Positions 6,799 through 14,297 are shown, counted from the stretch's first letter. The stretch is 14,395 bases of DNA from Candidatus Methylomirabilota bacterium (GCA_003105305.1 PQAQ01000082.1:1-14395); one strand, 5' to 3'. Made by a program: numbers and translations. The notes: generated by a model from the sequence alone, not told the origin.

Positions 6799-7751
6799 TG
6801 AGGCAATCGCCGGCCATGCAGCGAGGCCCACTCGATGAGATGATCGACCGCCGGCCGACCGACTTGGCCATCCAGAGCGGCTCGCGGGGTCTGGTGTACC
6901 TGATTCATGGGGTGACAGGGACACCGACGGAGATGGGTTACCTGGGACGGCGATTGGCGCGCAACGGTTGGGACGTCTATGCCACAACGCTTCCGGGCCA
7001 CTGCACGCGGATCTGGGATTTGCTGAAGGCGTCCGACAAGGACTGGACCGCGCACGTACAGGCACAACTGACCTTCGTGCGCGAACGATACGACTACCTC
7101 TATGTGGCGGGCCTGAGTGCGGGCGCGTTGCTGGCCCTGCAATCCTCAGTAACTGTGGACGTTGATGCGCTCGGTATTCTGTCGCCTACCTTCATCTATG
7201 ACGGATGGAATACGCCTCGAGTGAGGGCGCTCTTGCCGTTTGTCATGAAGGTGGCCCCATTGCACTATCTCCTCTTTCACGCGGATGGGCCGCCGTTCGG
7301 CATCAAGGACGCGCAGCTTCAGGCCCACATACGGGCGGCATATCATCCGCTTGCGCTCATCCGCGGATGGATCAGGGACAGATGGGCTCACTGGAAGAGC
7401 AGCGGCACCGACGCCGCAACTCGCGCGAACCCGGCAGCCTCAAAGGGCTATCCGATCTTTCCGCTGAAGACCTTGAGCCATATCGACCGACTCATTGCGC
7501 GGGTCCGCGGTCGCCTGGGAGAGGTCACGGCGCCTACCGTGATCCTTCAGGCCCGCGAGGACGACATGACCGGTCCCCGCAATGGCGAGCTTGTCTACAA
7601 TACTATTGCGTCACAACAGAAGCGCCTGATCTTGCTGGATGACTGCTACCACGTGATTACGGTAGACAAGCAGCGAAAGGCCGTCGCCAACCATCTGATT
7701 GAGTTCTTTGGTCGCCAGACCTCCACACTGGACACTCCCCAAACCGCATAG
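6798..7751 (+). CDS. Alpha/beta hydrolase, carboxylesterase or thioesterase-like
   Basis: This 317-residue protein has the alpha/beta-hydrolase signature. YLIHGVTGTP (34-43) supplies the oxyanion HG, GLSAG (105-109) is the nucleophile elbow with Ser107, Asp255 or Asp256 in QAREDDMTG is the likely acid, and His285 in CYHVIT the base. The layout recalls small monoacylglycerol lipase or Est30-type carboxylesterases, with an insertion of about 90 residues after strand 6 that probably forms the lid. No signal peptide is present, so it should be cytosolic. The start at 6798 overlaps the aminotransferase stop by one base (TAATG); an in-frame ATG at 6780 would add six residues and a larger overlap. 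The substrate is unknown; as third gene of the HAD/aminotransferase operon it may hydrolyse an ester, amide or thioester in that pathway. It ends 40 bases from the convergent acyl-CoA synthetase fusion gene, with no obvious terminator hairpin between them. Confidence 0.85.
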   Translation: MRQSPAMQRGPLDEMIDRRPTDLAIQSGSRGLVYLIHGVTGTPTEMGYLGRRLARNGWDVYATTLPGHCTRIWDLLKASDKDWTAHVQAQLTFVRERYDYLYVAGLSAGALLALQSSVTVDVDALGILSPTFIYDGWNTPRVRALLPFVMKVAPLHYLLFHADGPPFGIKDAQLQAHIRAAYHPLALIRGWIRDRWAHWKSSGTDAATRANPAASKGYPIFPLKTLSHIDRLIARVRGRLGEVTAPTVILQAREDDMTGPRNGELVYNTIASQQKRLILLDDCYHVITVDKQRKAVANHLIEFFGRQTSTLDTPQTA

Positions 7752-7791
7752 CCGCCACTTCCCTGATCCGCACTCGCCCCCGTCTCTCGCA

Positions 7792-10458
7792 TTACTTCAA
7801 CGCCAGCCTCGCGCTGCTTACGCCTTCGGGCTGATGGGTGACTGTGAATCCCAGCGTTTCACAGACCCGGAGCATGCTCATATTGTCAGTGAGGACGGTG
7901 CCGGTGACCTCCCCAAGACCCTTGTCCTGGGCCACTCCAATGAGCATATCCACCAACTTGTATCCCAGGCCTTTGCCCTGAAATTCATCGTGCACTACGA
8001 CAGCAAACTCGCTGCCGTTGAAATCCGGCTCAATGATGAGCCTCCCAATGCCGATAATTCGCCGTTTCTCCCCCTGCCTCAGCTCCGCCACAATCGCCAT
8101 CTCCCGGTCGTAATCGATGTTGCAGAACCGAATCAGCATCTCATGGGTGATCTTTTTCAAGACCTGGAAGAATCGCCCACGCAAGGTCTCCTCAGATAAG
8201 GTTGAGAGCATCTCATGCTCCAACGGTTCATCTTCCGGCCGGATCGGCCTCAAGAGCACCTCGGTCCCGTCGGTCAATCTCCAGGGAACCACATATCTTG
8301 TGGGATACGGCGCAATCACAAGATGGGAGTACGCGCCGGCGTACCCGCCGGTCTCTTGATCGAGGACGATTCTGGCATCGAGGGCACATGCCTTCCCGTC
8401 AGACACGGCAAGAGGGTTGATGTCGATCTCGGCGATCTCCGGAAAATCGACGACCAGATTGGAAAAACTTACCAGGATCTGCTCCAACTGCTGCAGATCC
8501 GCGCGGACTCTCCCTCGGTAGCCCTGGAGCATCCCAAAGACCTTCGTCTCCTCCATCAGCCTTCTCGCAAGGGTCTGATTCAACGGTGGCAGACCGATCG
8601 AAAAGTCCCGAAACATCTCCACCCCGATCCCCCCCATGCCGAAGAGGATCACCGAACCAAAGTCTTTATCCTTTTTCATGCCCAGGATCAGTTCGTAATC
8701 GATCTGTTCCACCATCGCCTGAACGGAGACCCCTGAGATGCTCGCCTGCGGCGCTTTCTTCTGAGCCCTCTTCATCAGACGCCCATATTCGTTTTTCAGC
8801 TCACGGTCGGAAGAGATCCCCGTGACGACACCGCCGATGTCGCTTTTATGAGAGATATCGGGGGACACAATCTTCAGGACAACCGGGTACCCGATCGTAT
8901 TCGCCAGGCTGAGGGCGTCTTCTGCATCCTTCGCCAGATACGGTTTAATTGTGGGGATTCCGTAATTCGCCAGGAATCGCTTCGACTCTTTCTCCGTCAG
9001 GAGCAGCCTTTTGTCTTTGTACAACTCGGCGATAAAGGCCTTAAGGTTGTGTTTAGGCGGCGCCTGATCCACCGGCAATTGCTCAGGAGTTTCATACAAG
9101 AGCTGGAGGTTCCGTCCATACCGATACATGTAGAGGTAGGTCTTGACGGCCTCTTCCGGGGTCTCATATGTGGGGATGTTATGTTGAAGGGTCATCCTCC
9201 GCGCACCCTCTACCTGTCGCCCTCCCATCCAGACGGCAATGAACGGTTTGCGGCTCCGATCTGCGATCTCTGTGAAACGTTTCGCCAGCTCGTTCGGTTG
9301 CGCGGCCCCCTGCGGCGAGTAGATCGCAATGACGCCGTGAACGCCAGGATCGTCTAAACAGGTCGTGACGGCCTTCTCGTATCGCCCGCTGTCCGCATCC
9401 CCCAATACGTCCACCGGGTTCCCTTTACTCCAGTACGCGGGGAGATGAGCGTCGAGCGTCCTGATGCTGTCATCGGTAAGTTGGGCAAGCCTTCCGTCCA
9501 GTTCCATCAATGTGTCCGCGGCAATCACCCCGGCGCCTCCTGCATTCGTGACAATCGCGATCTCGGACCCCCTTGGAAGATGCTTCGCATGCAGGACCCC
9601 CGCCACATTGAACAGATCCGCAATCTCCCTGACCCTCACGACGCCGACCCGTTTGAAGGCGGCATCGTATGCCTGGTCCTCGCCCCCCATCGACCCGGTA
9701 TGAGACAACGCCGCCTTTGCACTCTCGGCGAATCGCCCGGGCTTTAATACGATGATCGGTTTATTCCGCGCAAATCCTTTTGAGGCGCTGATGAATTTCT
9801 TTCCGTTCCCGACCCCCTCCATATAGAGCATGATGCTCTTCGTGTTCGGGTCGTCGCCGAGAAAATCGATCAGGTCGCCGAAGTCGACGTCGATCATCGA
9901 GCCGAGGGATGCAAAGAGACTGAAACCGATATGGGCATGCGTGGCCCAGTCCAGGATCGCGCTCCCCAGAGCCCCGCTCTGAGAGATGAAGGCGATTTGC
10001 CCCGCTTCAGGACGGACCCTGAGGAAGGACGCATTCAACGAGTTAATGGGCCGGATGACACCGAGACAATTGGGCCCGATGATCCTCATACCGTACCGTT
10101 TTCGGACCTCTCGGATCCGGTCCTCCAAACCCCTGCCGCTTTCCCCGACCTCCTTGAACCCCGCGGAGATAATGACGATCCCGCGCACCCCGGCCTCTCC
10201 GCACTCGCCAACAATGTCGGGAACTGTGGACGCGGGCGTGGCTATCACGGCAAGATCGACCGGTTCCGGGACCTCTGCAATCCTGGCACACGAACCTATA
10301 CCCATGATCTTTTTCCGCTTCGGATTGACCGGAAAAATCGACGCCGTGCTCTGTACAAGAAGGTTCTCCATGATCGCCCTTCCCACAGAGCCTTCATGCT
10401 CGGAGGCGCCGATGACGGCGATCGTCTTCGGACTGAATATCTTATCCAGACCACCCAT
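7792..10458 (-). CDS. NDP-forming acyl-CoA synthetase fused to a GNAT acetyltransferase (Pat/PatZ-like)
   Basis: The 888-residue product has, in order, a CoA-binding Rossmann domain (IAVIGAS at 13-19), a succinyl-CoA-ligase-like region (FISQSGALG, 157-165), the phospho-His segment LSHTGSMGGEDQAYD with His253, an ATP-grasp domain from about 480 to 700 (YPVVLKI at 524-530, EIDINPLAV at 677-685), and a C-terminal GNAT domain from about 735 (acetyl-CoA loop QGKGLG, 827-832). This is the architecture of the protein lysine acetyltransferases Pat and PatZ, which acetylate AMP-forming acetyl-CoA synthetase and other enzymes. In Salmonella Pat the synthetase half is reported inactive; here the catalytic-type His is kept, so ADP-forming acetyl-CoA synthetase activity may remain. 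Start MGGLDKIFSPK is typical. It is expressed alone, from a sigma-70-type promoter in the gap upstream. It is separated by 209 bases from the C1 operon on the same strand. Confidence 0.88.
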   Translation of the reverse strand: MGGLDKIFSPKTIAVIGASEHEGSVGRAIMENLLVQSTASIFPVNPKRKKIMGIGSCARIAEVPEPVDLAVIATPASTVPDIVGECGEAGVRGIVIISAGFKEVGESGRGLEDRIREVRKRYGMRIIGPNCLGVIRPINSLNASFLRVRPEAGQIAFISQSGALGSAILDWATHAHIGFSLFASLGSMIDVDFGDLIDFLGDDPNTKSIMLYMEGVGNGKKFISASKGFARNKPIIVLKPGRFAESAKAALSHTGSMGGEDQAYDAAFKRVGVVRVREIADLFNVAGVLHAKHLPRGSEIAIVTNAGGAGVIAADTLMELDGRLAQLTDDSIRTLDAHLPAYWSKGNPVDVLGDADSGRYEKAVTTCLDDPGVHGVIAIYSPQGAAQPNELAKRFTEIADRSRKPFIAVWMGGRQVEGARRMTLQHNIPTYETPEEAVKTYLYMYRYGRNLQLLYETPEQLPVDQAPPKHNLKAFIAELYKDKRLLLTEKESKRFLANYGIPTIKPYLAKDAEDALSLANTIGYPVVLKIVSPDISHKSDIGGVVTGISSDRELKNEYGRLMKRAQKKAPQASISGVSVQAMVEQIDYELILGMKKDKDFGSVILFGMGGIGVEMFRDFSIGLPPLNQTLARRLMEETKVFGMLQGYRGRVRADLQQLEQILVSFSNLVVDFPEIAEIDINPLAVSDGKACALDARIVLDQETGGYAGAYSHLVIAPYPTRYVVPWRLTDGTEVLLRPIRPEDEPLEHEMLSTLSEETLRGRFFQVLKKITHEMLIRFCNIDYDREMAIVAELRQGEKRRIIGIGRLIIEPDFNGSEFAVVVHDEFQGKGLGYKLVDMLIGVAQDKGLGEVTGTVLTDNMSMLRVCETLGFTVTHQPEGVSSARLALK

Positions 10459-10475
10459 ACCCTTACCCTACCCCC
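10454..10475 (-). promoter_or_regulatory. G-quadruplex motif over the ribosome binding site and start codon of the acyl-CoA synthetase fusion gene
   Basis: On the coding strand, four runs of three or more G are separated by TA, TAA and TAT: G5 at 10475-10471, G3 at 10468-10466, G3 at 10462-10460, and G3 at 10456-10454. The last run includes the G of the ATG. This satisfies the G3+N1-7 rule with very short loops. The same purine-rich stretch must serve as the ribosome binding site, so folding of the mRNA would hide both it and the start codon. The motif is directly visible; folding and regulation are inferred. Confidence 0.55.
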
Positions 10476-10543
10476 TGACGAAGGAACATCAGCGCCGTTT
10501 GACCTCGCACAGCAATAAGTTATCCTGGGATGATATGTGACAG

Positions 10544-10572
10544 ACTATATGATAGTACGCTGTTTCAGGCAA
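10544..10572 (-). promoter_or_regulatory. Sigma-70-type promoter for the acyl-CoA synthetase/acetyltransferase gene
   Basis: Read on the minus strand, a -35 box TTGCCT (10572-10567) is followed by a 17-base spacer and a -10 box TATAGT (10549-10544), four and five matches to the consensus. Transcription would start near 10537, giving a leader of about 79 bases. The rest of the gap from 10459 to 10667 shows one small dyad (CGCC/GGCG at 10590-10602) and no recognisable RNA gene. The good spacing and A/T-rich -10 in GC-rich DNA make this the best promoter seen in the window. Confidence 0.55.
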
Positions 10573-10667
10573 GGAACACGTCATCCAGGCGCCATTACGG
10601 CGTCGGGTCGCGGGTGAGGATTTGAAGGGATGAAATAGGAAAAGAGCTGTGGGGCGCGCTGCTATTC

Positions 10668-11549
10668 TCAGCTTGTGGTGTTCCCCAGCACGAACTTCAT
10701 TCCGTGCTCCAACGTTGCCACAAAGAGAGAAGCGGCAGTCAGGTCGGCCGTTGTCCCGGGATTGAGTCGATGGCCGTCCTTACGGAGTGTGCGATCCCAT
10801 CGCCGAAGCCGTCGCCACCCCTGTTCCGTACAGACCCCGCCGGCGGCAAGGATCTTGCCCGCCTCCCGCGAGACTCCGGCGGCTTCATGCGCTCCACACT
10901 TGCGCGCAATGAGGGAATCCGGCACGCGAGACAGGATCGTCAGGTAGGTCTGAATGATCGACGCTTCCGTGTCACCGAACTCCTGGAGGCACCGCGTGAG
11001 GGTCGGCGCGCCGACGGTAAACGTGATCTCAAAGTCGGTGACGTATTCGCGCGCAATCGAGTCCCGATCGGCGGCGGCGCGCATCGCCTCAGGGAGCCGG
11101 ACCCGACCGCGGGTCGCTCGGACATCTAACCGATCAGCCTGCCCGAGGCCGCCGGGCTCTGCCAGTCGAATCGCCTCATAGACCCGTTGCCCATCGTAAG
11201 GAGTGAGGGCAATTAGGACGCTGTGCAGGCGAGACCGCAGCGGTCGCCGCCCCCGACGCAGGGCCGCCTTTGCCAGGGGGACGAAGAGGAGCGCGATGCC
11301 CAGATTGGTGTTCCGGCCCACCAGCCGCTTCGTCTCTCTGACCGTGTCGAGGACCAGTGAGCCGACGGCCGTAGCGGCCGCCTTCCGAAGGACCTGTCCC
11401 AGGATCGCGGCGCTGGCCAAAAAATCGGTGTAACGGGTGTCGGCAAAATCGGCAAACGGCGTGACGTTCCCAGGCTTATCGGCGCTGACCTCGAGGAGGC
11501 AGGCAAGCTGCGCAGCGAGGCAGATCGAATCTGGGGTTGGGGAATTCAC
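10668..11549 (-). CDS. CitG/MdcB-like (triphosphoribosyl-dephospho-CoA synthase family) protein
   Basis: This 293-residue protein matches the CitG/MdcB fold, whose founding members transfer phosphoribosyl groups to make the prosthetic group of citrate lyase or malonate decarboxylase. Landmarks are KPGNVTPF (25-32), DTRYTDFLASA (37-47), RNTNLGIALL (79-88), LTPYDG (115-120) and the C-terminal NPGTTADLTAASLF (263-276). No citrate lyase or malonate decarboxylase gene is nearby. Instead it follows an ATP-grasp ligase by three bases and sits in one run with mch and fhc genes. Methylotroph C1 clusters are known to carry such a homologue, so a step in H4MPT or methanofuran cofactor synthesis is the better inference. 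Start is GTG at 11549, supported by GAGGAG seven bases upstream. It is the last gene of the minus-strand C1 run before a 209-base gap. Confidence 0.75.
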   Translation of the reverse strand: MNSPTPDSICLAAQLACLLEVSADKPGNVTPFADFADTRYTDFLASAAILGQVLRKAAATAVGSLVLDTVRETKRLVGRNTNLGIALLFVPLAKAALRRGRRPLRSRLHSVLIALTPYDGQRVYEAIRLAEPGGLGQADRLDVRATRGRVRLPEAMRAAADRDSIAREYVTDFEITFTVGAPTLTRCLQEFGDTEASIIQTYLTILSRVPDSLIARKCGAHEAAGVSREAGKILAAGGVCTEQGWRRLRRWDRTLRKDGHRLNPGTTADLTAASLFVATLEHGMKFVLGNTTS

Positions 11550-11552
11550 TGA

Positions 11553-12422
11553 TCAACTCCTCGCCAGGCTCAGCAGGTGATCGACGATCTCCTGGGCAAT
11601 CTCACTCTCGGTCGTCCGCTGCAGCCCGGACCAGCCCGGGATGCTGTTGACCTCTATGACCGTATAGCCGTGAGGCGTCTGAAGCAGGTCGATCCCGGCA
11701 TAATCGGTTCCAAGGAGTCTGCCGGCCTCAAGACAGAGGATAGCCGCTTCGTGATCCATGACGAGCGGTTCAGGCCGCGCGCCCTGAGACACATTGTGCC
11801 GCCACCCGTCGGCTCGGCGACGCATGGCCGCCACCACCCGATCCCCAATCACTAGGCCTCGCAGATCGTAATCGCCATGCGGAACAAACTCCTGAATATA
11901 GAAGATACTCCGAGTGAGCGTCAGGGCGCGAAAGACTCGATAGGCAACATCCGCATCGCTCACCCGCACCATCCCTCGCCCCCCGGCGCCAAAGAGCGGC
12001 TTGACGACCACGTCGCCCAGCTCCTGGAACGCCGCCATTGCATCGTCGAACCCCTCAGTTACAACGGTCCGCGGCGTCGGCAGACCGTGCGCGGCAAGCA
12101 GGCTGGACGTATAATACTTATCGACGGTCTGTTCCAGCGGACTGGGTCGATTCATAATCCGCACCCCGGCCGCTTCCAATCGATGCAGCGCATTCATCCT
12201 GAAGACGATCTGCTCAAGCGACCCTTCCGGGATGGTCCTGATCAGCAGCGCATCGTATGATTCGAGGGGCCGGCCGTCGATGGTGATAAGCGGATCGCCT
12301 GGGGCGCGAGCCACCAACCGCGTAATCGGTAGGAAGTCGGTCTGGCAGCCGCGTCGCGCCAGCGCCTTCGCCAGCACCTCAACGTGCCACCCTGCTCTGT
12401 CGGCGAGGATTCCTATTTTCAT
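11553..12422 (-). CDS. ATP-grasp ligase, RimK/MptN-like, of the C1 cofactor cluster
   Basis: This 289-residue ATP-grasp protein resembles the RimK family, which includes the glutamate ligases of tetrahydromethanopterin (MptN) and F420 (CofF) metabolism. It shows Lys102 in TVDKYYTS, the glycine-rich loop VVKPLFGAGGRGM (139-151) with Lys141, NVSQGA (210-215), YAGIDLL (241-247) and the metal-binding EVNSIPGW (257-264) ending at the typical GL. Such enzymes form an amide or peptide bond to a carboxylate with ATP hydrolysis to ADP. Lying between mch and a CitG-like gene, it probably adds an amino acid to the H4MPT or methanofuran side chain. Start is ATG at 12422, 47 bases after mch; that gap has no strong ribosome binding site and contains a degenerate heptamer repeat. 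All ligand residues appear intact. The acceptor substrate cannot be decided from sequence. Confidence 0.82.
   Translation of the reverse strand: MKIGILADRAGWHVEVLAKALARRGCQTDFLPITRLVARAPGDPLITIDGRPLESYDALLIRTIPEGSLEQIVFRMNALHRLEAAGVRIMNRPSPLEQTVDKYYTSSLLAAHGLPTPRTVVTEGFDDAMAAFQELGDVVVKPLFGAGGRGMVRVSDADVAYRVFRALTLTRSIFYIQEFVPHGDYDLRGLVIGDRVVAAMRRRADGWRHNVSQGARPEPLVMDHEAAILCLEAGRLLGTDYAGIDLLQTPHGYTVIEVNSIPGWSGLQRTTESEIAQEIVDHLLSLARS
11557..11562 (-). promoter_or_regulatory. Ribosome binding site for the CitG-like gene
   Basis: GAGGAG on the minus strand lies seven bases before the GTG at 11549 and inside the last codons of the ATP-grasp gene. It supports the GTG start and translational coupling of the pair. 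Confidence 0.6.
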
Positions 12423-12438
12423 CTGTAACGTGCAAGAG

Positions 12439-12452
12439 TCAGCAGTCAGGAA
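12439..12452. repeat. Two degenerate heptamer repeats between mch and the ATP-grasp gene
   Basis: TCAGCAG (12439-12445) is followed directly by TCAGGAA (12446-12452), sharing TCAG. The unit resembles the TCAGCGA-type heptamers found at 14270-14297 in another junction of the same operon. It may be a decayed short tandem array. Confidence 0.3.
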
Positions 12453-12469
12453 TATGGATCAGACGCCGG

Positions 12470-13420
12470 CTAACTGAGGAGAGAGGTCTGGAGCAGCTCG
12501 GCATTGAAGCGCCCGGCCCTGAAGGTACGACCGGTGGCGGCGTTGGTAATGGCGATCTTGGCCGGGCTGAAGAGGAACGGGTCGATCTTGTAGAAGTCGC
12601 CATCGTAGCGCTTGAACAGGTCGCGGAACAGTTGGCCGTAATCCCGCGACGCGCAGGATGGAACCTTATCGATTAATGCCGCGATCTCGTCATCGGTGGA
12701 CGACACCGTCAGATAGACCTTGGCGCCGTACAGGACGCAGTCGTTGGTCCGCCCGATGGCCGTCAGATCATCGGCGGCCGGCGTCGCAATGGGACAGGTT
12801 CCAAAACCGCTGAGCGCCTTGGTGACGTCGAAGTCGAGTTCAAGCAGTTTGTGCATGGCCGTCTCGACCGACCGCGCCGCAATCTGTACCGCGCCGGCGA
12901 CACTCCGCGTGGCCGCAACCGCCAACGAAACTCGATCCGGCGTGACGCCGCACTTCTCGGCGACGTACTCGGCCACATCTTCATCCGGCAATCGGCCGCT
13001 CTCCAGCACCAGGACCGCCGAGTCGGCGTCGTCTCGGATACGAATCGTTTCGTACAGCTCTTCGGTTCTGGCCAGCGCCCGCGCCGGCCCCGATCCCATC
13101 CCGAAAAACTTTCCACGCTGGATGCGCCAACCGGCATACTGTGAACCGAGGCACGGCAGCACCGGACCGTCGATCGCCACGCTGATACCGGAAAACGAGA
13201 AGTCGCCATAGTCCAGTGGAAGGAACGAGACCTCTCCGAGTCCTCCGAGACAGATCTCTGCCAGCCCTTTCCCTGCCAGCAAGCCTCCCGGCGCCTTGAC
13301 CCCGAGATCGACGAGTCTGGCGCCGTTCTTGAGCGTCGAGACCGAAATCCCGAGCGCGGAGGCCTTATCCGACATCCGATCGAGAATCTCGACAGCCTGG
13401 CGATTAAGACTGAGCGACAC
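12470..13420 (-). CDS. mch: Methenyltetrahydromethanopterin cyclohydrolase
   Basis: Mch converts methenyl-H4MPT and water reversibly to N5-formyl-H4MPT, the step between methylene-H4MPT dehydrogenase and the formyltransferase/hydrolase complex in formaldehyde oxidation. The 316-residue product has the family's expected length and features: N-terminal LNRQAVEILDRM (5-16), GARLVDLGVKAPGG (33-46), SQYAGWRIQ (93-101), FFGMGSGPARALA (105-117) and AIGRTNDCVLYGAKVYLTV (221-239). It is a soluble cytosolic enzyme. The GTG start at 13420 is supported by AGGAGG eight bases upstream, which overlaps the stop codon of fhcC, 13 bases away. The next gene starts 47 bases downstream. Co-location with fhcC and fhcD means three consecutive activities or subunits of one pathway are encoded together. 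No motif is disrupted. Confidence 0.95.
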   Translation of the reverse strand: MSLSLNRQAVEILDRMSDKASALGISVSTLKNGARLVDLGVKAPGGLLAGKGLAEICLGGLGEVSFLPLDYGDFSFSGISVAIDGPVLPCLGSQYAGWRIQRGKFFGMGSGPARALARTEELYETIRIRDDADSAVLVLESGRLPDEDVAEYVAEKCGVTPDRVSLAVAATRSVAGAVQIAARSVETAMHKLLELDFDVTKALSGFGTCPIATPAADDLTAIGRTNDCVLYGAKVYLTVSSTDDEIAALIDKVPSCASRDYGQLFRDLFKRYDGDFYKIDPFLFSPAKIAITNAATGRTFRAGRFNAELLQTSLLS

Positions 13421-13428
13421 AGCAGCGT

Positions 13429-13434
13429 CCTCCT
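13429..13434 (-). promoter_or_regulatory. Strong ribosome binding site of mch overlapping the fhcC stop codon
   Basis: AGGAGG on the minus strand starts on the last base of the fhcC TGA stop and lies eight bases before the GTG start of mch. It decides the mch start and suggests terminating ribosomes feed initiation of mch. Confidence 0.65.
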
Positions 13435-14243
13435 CAGGCAGCGATCAGGATTTCACCCTTGCCGACATCGGCCAGGTCTCCGTGATATCGACGGACGAGG
13501 CCATTTATGGGAACAGGCAGCTCCACCCCAAGTCGCCTCAGCCCCTTGAACAGCATTCGGAGAAAGACCGGCGCGTAGACGCAGTCGTAGGCAAAGGTCG
13601 GCAGCAACTCAATAGACTGCTGGCAAAAGATGGTCCCCTTCTCCATCCCGCCCCCCGTTCTGAGGCCCGCCTGACCAAAGAGACAGATCGTCCCATTCGC
13701 CATCATCGTTCCAAGAAAATCTGCCGCATTCCCCTTGATGACCATGAGCCCTCGTCGCATATAGGCGCCCACCTCATGACCGACGTTGCCGTCGACCACG
13801 ATGATCCCTCCCTGCATGCCGTACTTGCTCCCTCGATAGGCGGATCCGGCACGATGCCCGGCGTTGCCCTTGACCCGAATCAGTCCCCCTTGCATTTCGA
13901 CGCCAAGAAAATCGTCGGCATTGCCATCGATAAGGATCTCGCCGCCTCGCATGTACGACCCGGCGTGCATCCCGACGTTGCCACGGACAACGACCCGACC
14001 TCGCGTCATTCCGGAGCCGATCCACCTCACTCGCCCCGTGCAGCCCTCAATAATGATCTCGTCCGACCGCTCCCCTTCGACCTTGAAAAAGTCGCCGAGT
14101 CGGTGACTCTCATTCCCCAATGTAACGGGCATCGCCTCGATCTCGGCCTGGCTGCGCTCGACGAACAGATCGGGCGAGATCGACTCGGCCTCGATCGGTA
14201 TATTCGTTGGGACCTGTTGCATATGCAGTACGACTGGCGGCAT
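13434..14243 (-). CDS. fhcC: Formyltransferase/hydrolase complex subunit C
   Basis: FhcC is the structural beta-helix subunit of the FhcABCD complex, homologous to archaeal formylmethanofuran dehydrogenase subunit C. In methylotrophs the complex moves the formyl group from formyl-H4MPT to methanofuran and hydrolyses it to formate. The 269-residue protein shows the family's stacked repeats from about residue 84 to 200: GNVGMHAG (88-95), GNADDFLG (107-114), GNAGHRAG (126-133), GNVGHEVG (152-159) and GNAADFLG (171-178), each followed by a short beta-strand segment. These GN-x5-G repeats match the right-handed helix also found in the C-terminal domain of glutamate synthase, but the protein is far too short for that enzyme. 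AGAGGG four bases before the ATG at 14243 is the ribosome binding site. fhcD lies 40 bases upstream and mch 13 bases downstream, an order consistent with a C1 operon. Confidence 0.93.
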   Translation of the reverse strand: MPPVVLHMQQVPTNIPIEAESISPDLFVERSQAEIEAMPVTLGNESHRLGDFFKVEGERSDEIIIEGCTGRVRWIGSGMTRGRVVVRGNVGMHAGSYMRGGEILIDGNADDFLGVEMQGGLIRVKGNAGHRAGSAYRGSKYGMQGGIIVVDGNVGHEVGAYMRRGLMVIKGNAADFLGTMMANGTICLFGQAGLRTGGGMEKGTIFCQQSIELLPTFAYDCVYAPVFLRMLFKGLRRLGVELPVPINGLVRRYHGDLADVGKGEILIAA

Positions 14244-14262
14244 GCTACCCTCTTTTCACAAG

Positions 14263-14297
14263 TGAGTCGTCAGCGATCAACGATCAGCGCTCAGCCA
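14263..14297. repeat. Degenerate tandem heptamer array at the fhcD-fhcC junction
   Basis: Four consecutive seven-base units run from 14270: TCAGCGA, TCAACGA, TCAGCGC and TCAGCCA, with a weaker unit TGAGTCG just before at 14263. The array covers the stop codon and the last codons of fhcD and the start of the 40-base gap. It looks like a small, partly decayed short tandem repeat that has altered the fhcD C-terminus (ending LLAER). Confidence 0.5.

Noticed and set aside
7752..7791. Bidirectional terminator between the convergent hydrolase and acyl-CoA synthetase fusion genes
   Set aside because: No stable inverted repeat or T run is visible in the 40-base gap.
10511..10526. Minus-strand GG-N10-GC with TTGCT, a possible sigma-54 promoter for the acyl-CoA synthetase fusion gene
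   Set aside because: Only the invariant GG and GC and the TTGC core match, with none of the CACG part of the -24 box. A better sigma-70-type promoter lies just upstream at 10544-10572.
10636..10675. Possible intrinsic terminator after the CitG-like gene (AGCTG ... CAGCT, then CTTTT on the minus strand)
   Set aside because: The stem is only five base pairs, the loop is long and includes the stop codon, and the T run is short.
13434..14243. Glutamate synthase alpha-subunit fragment
   Set aside because: The GN-x5-G beta-helix repeats are shared with glutamate synthase, but the full-length 269-residue frame between fhcD and mch fits FhcC.
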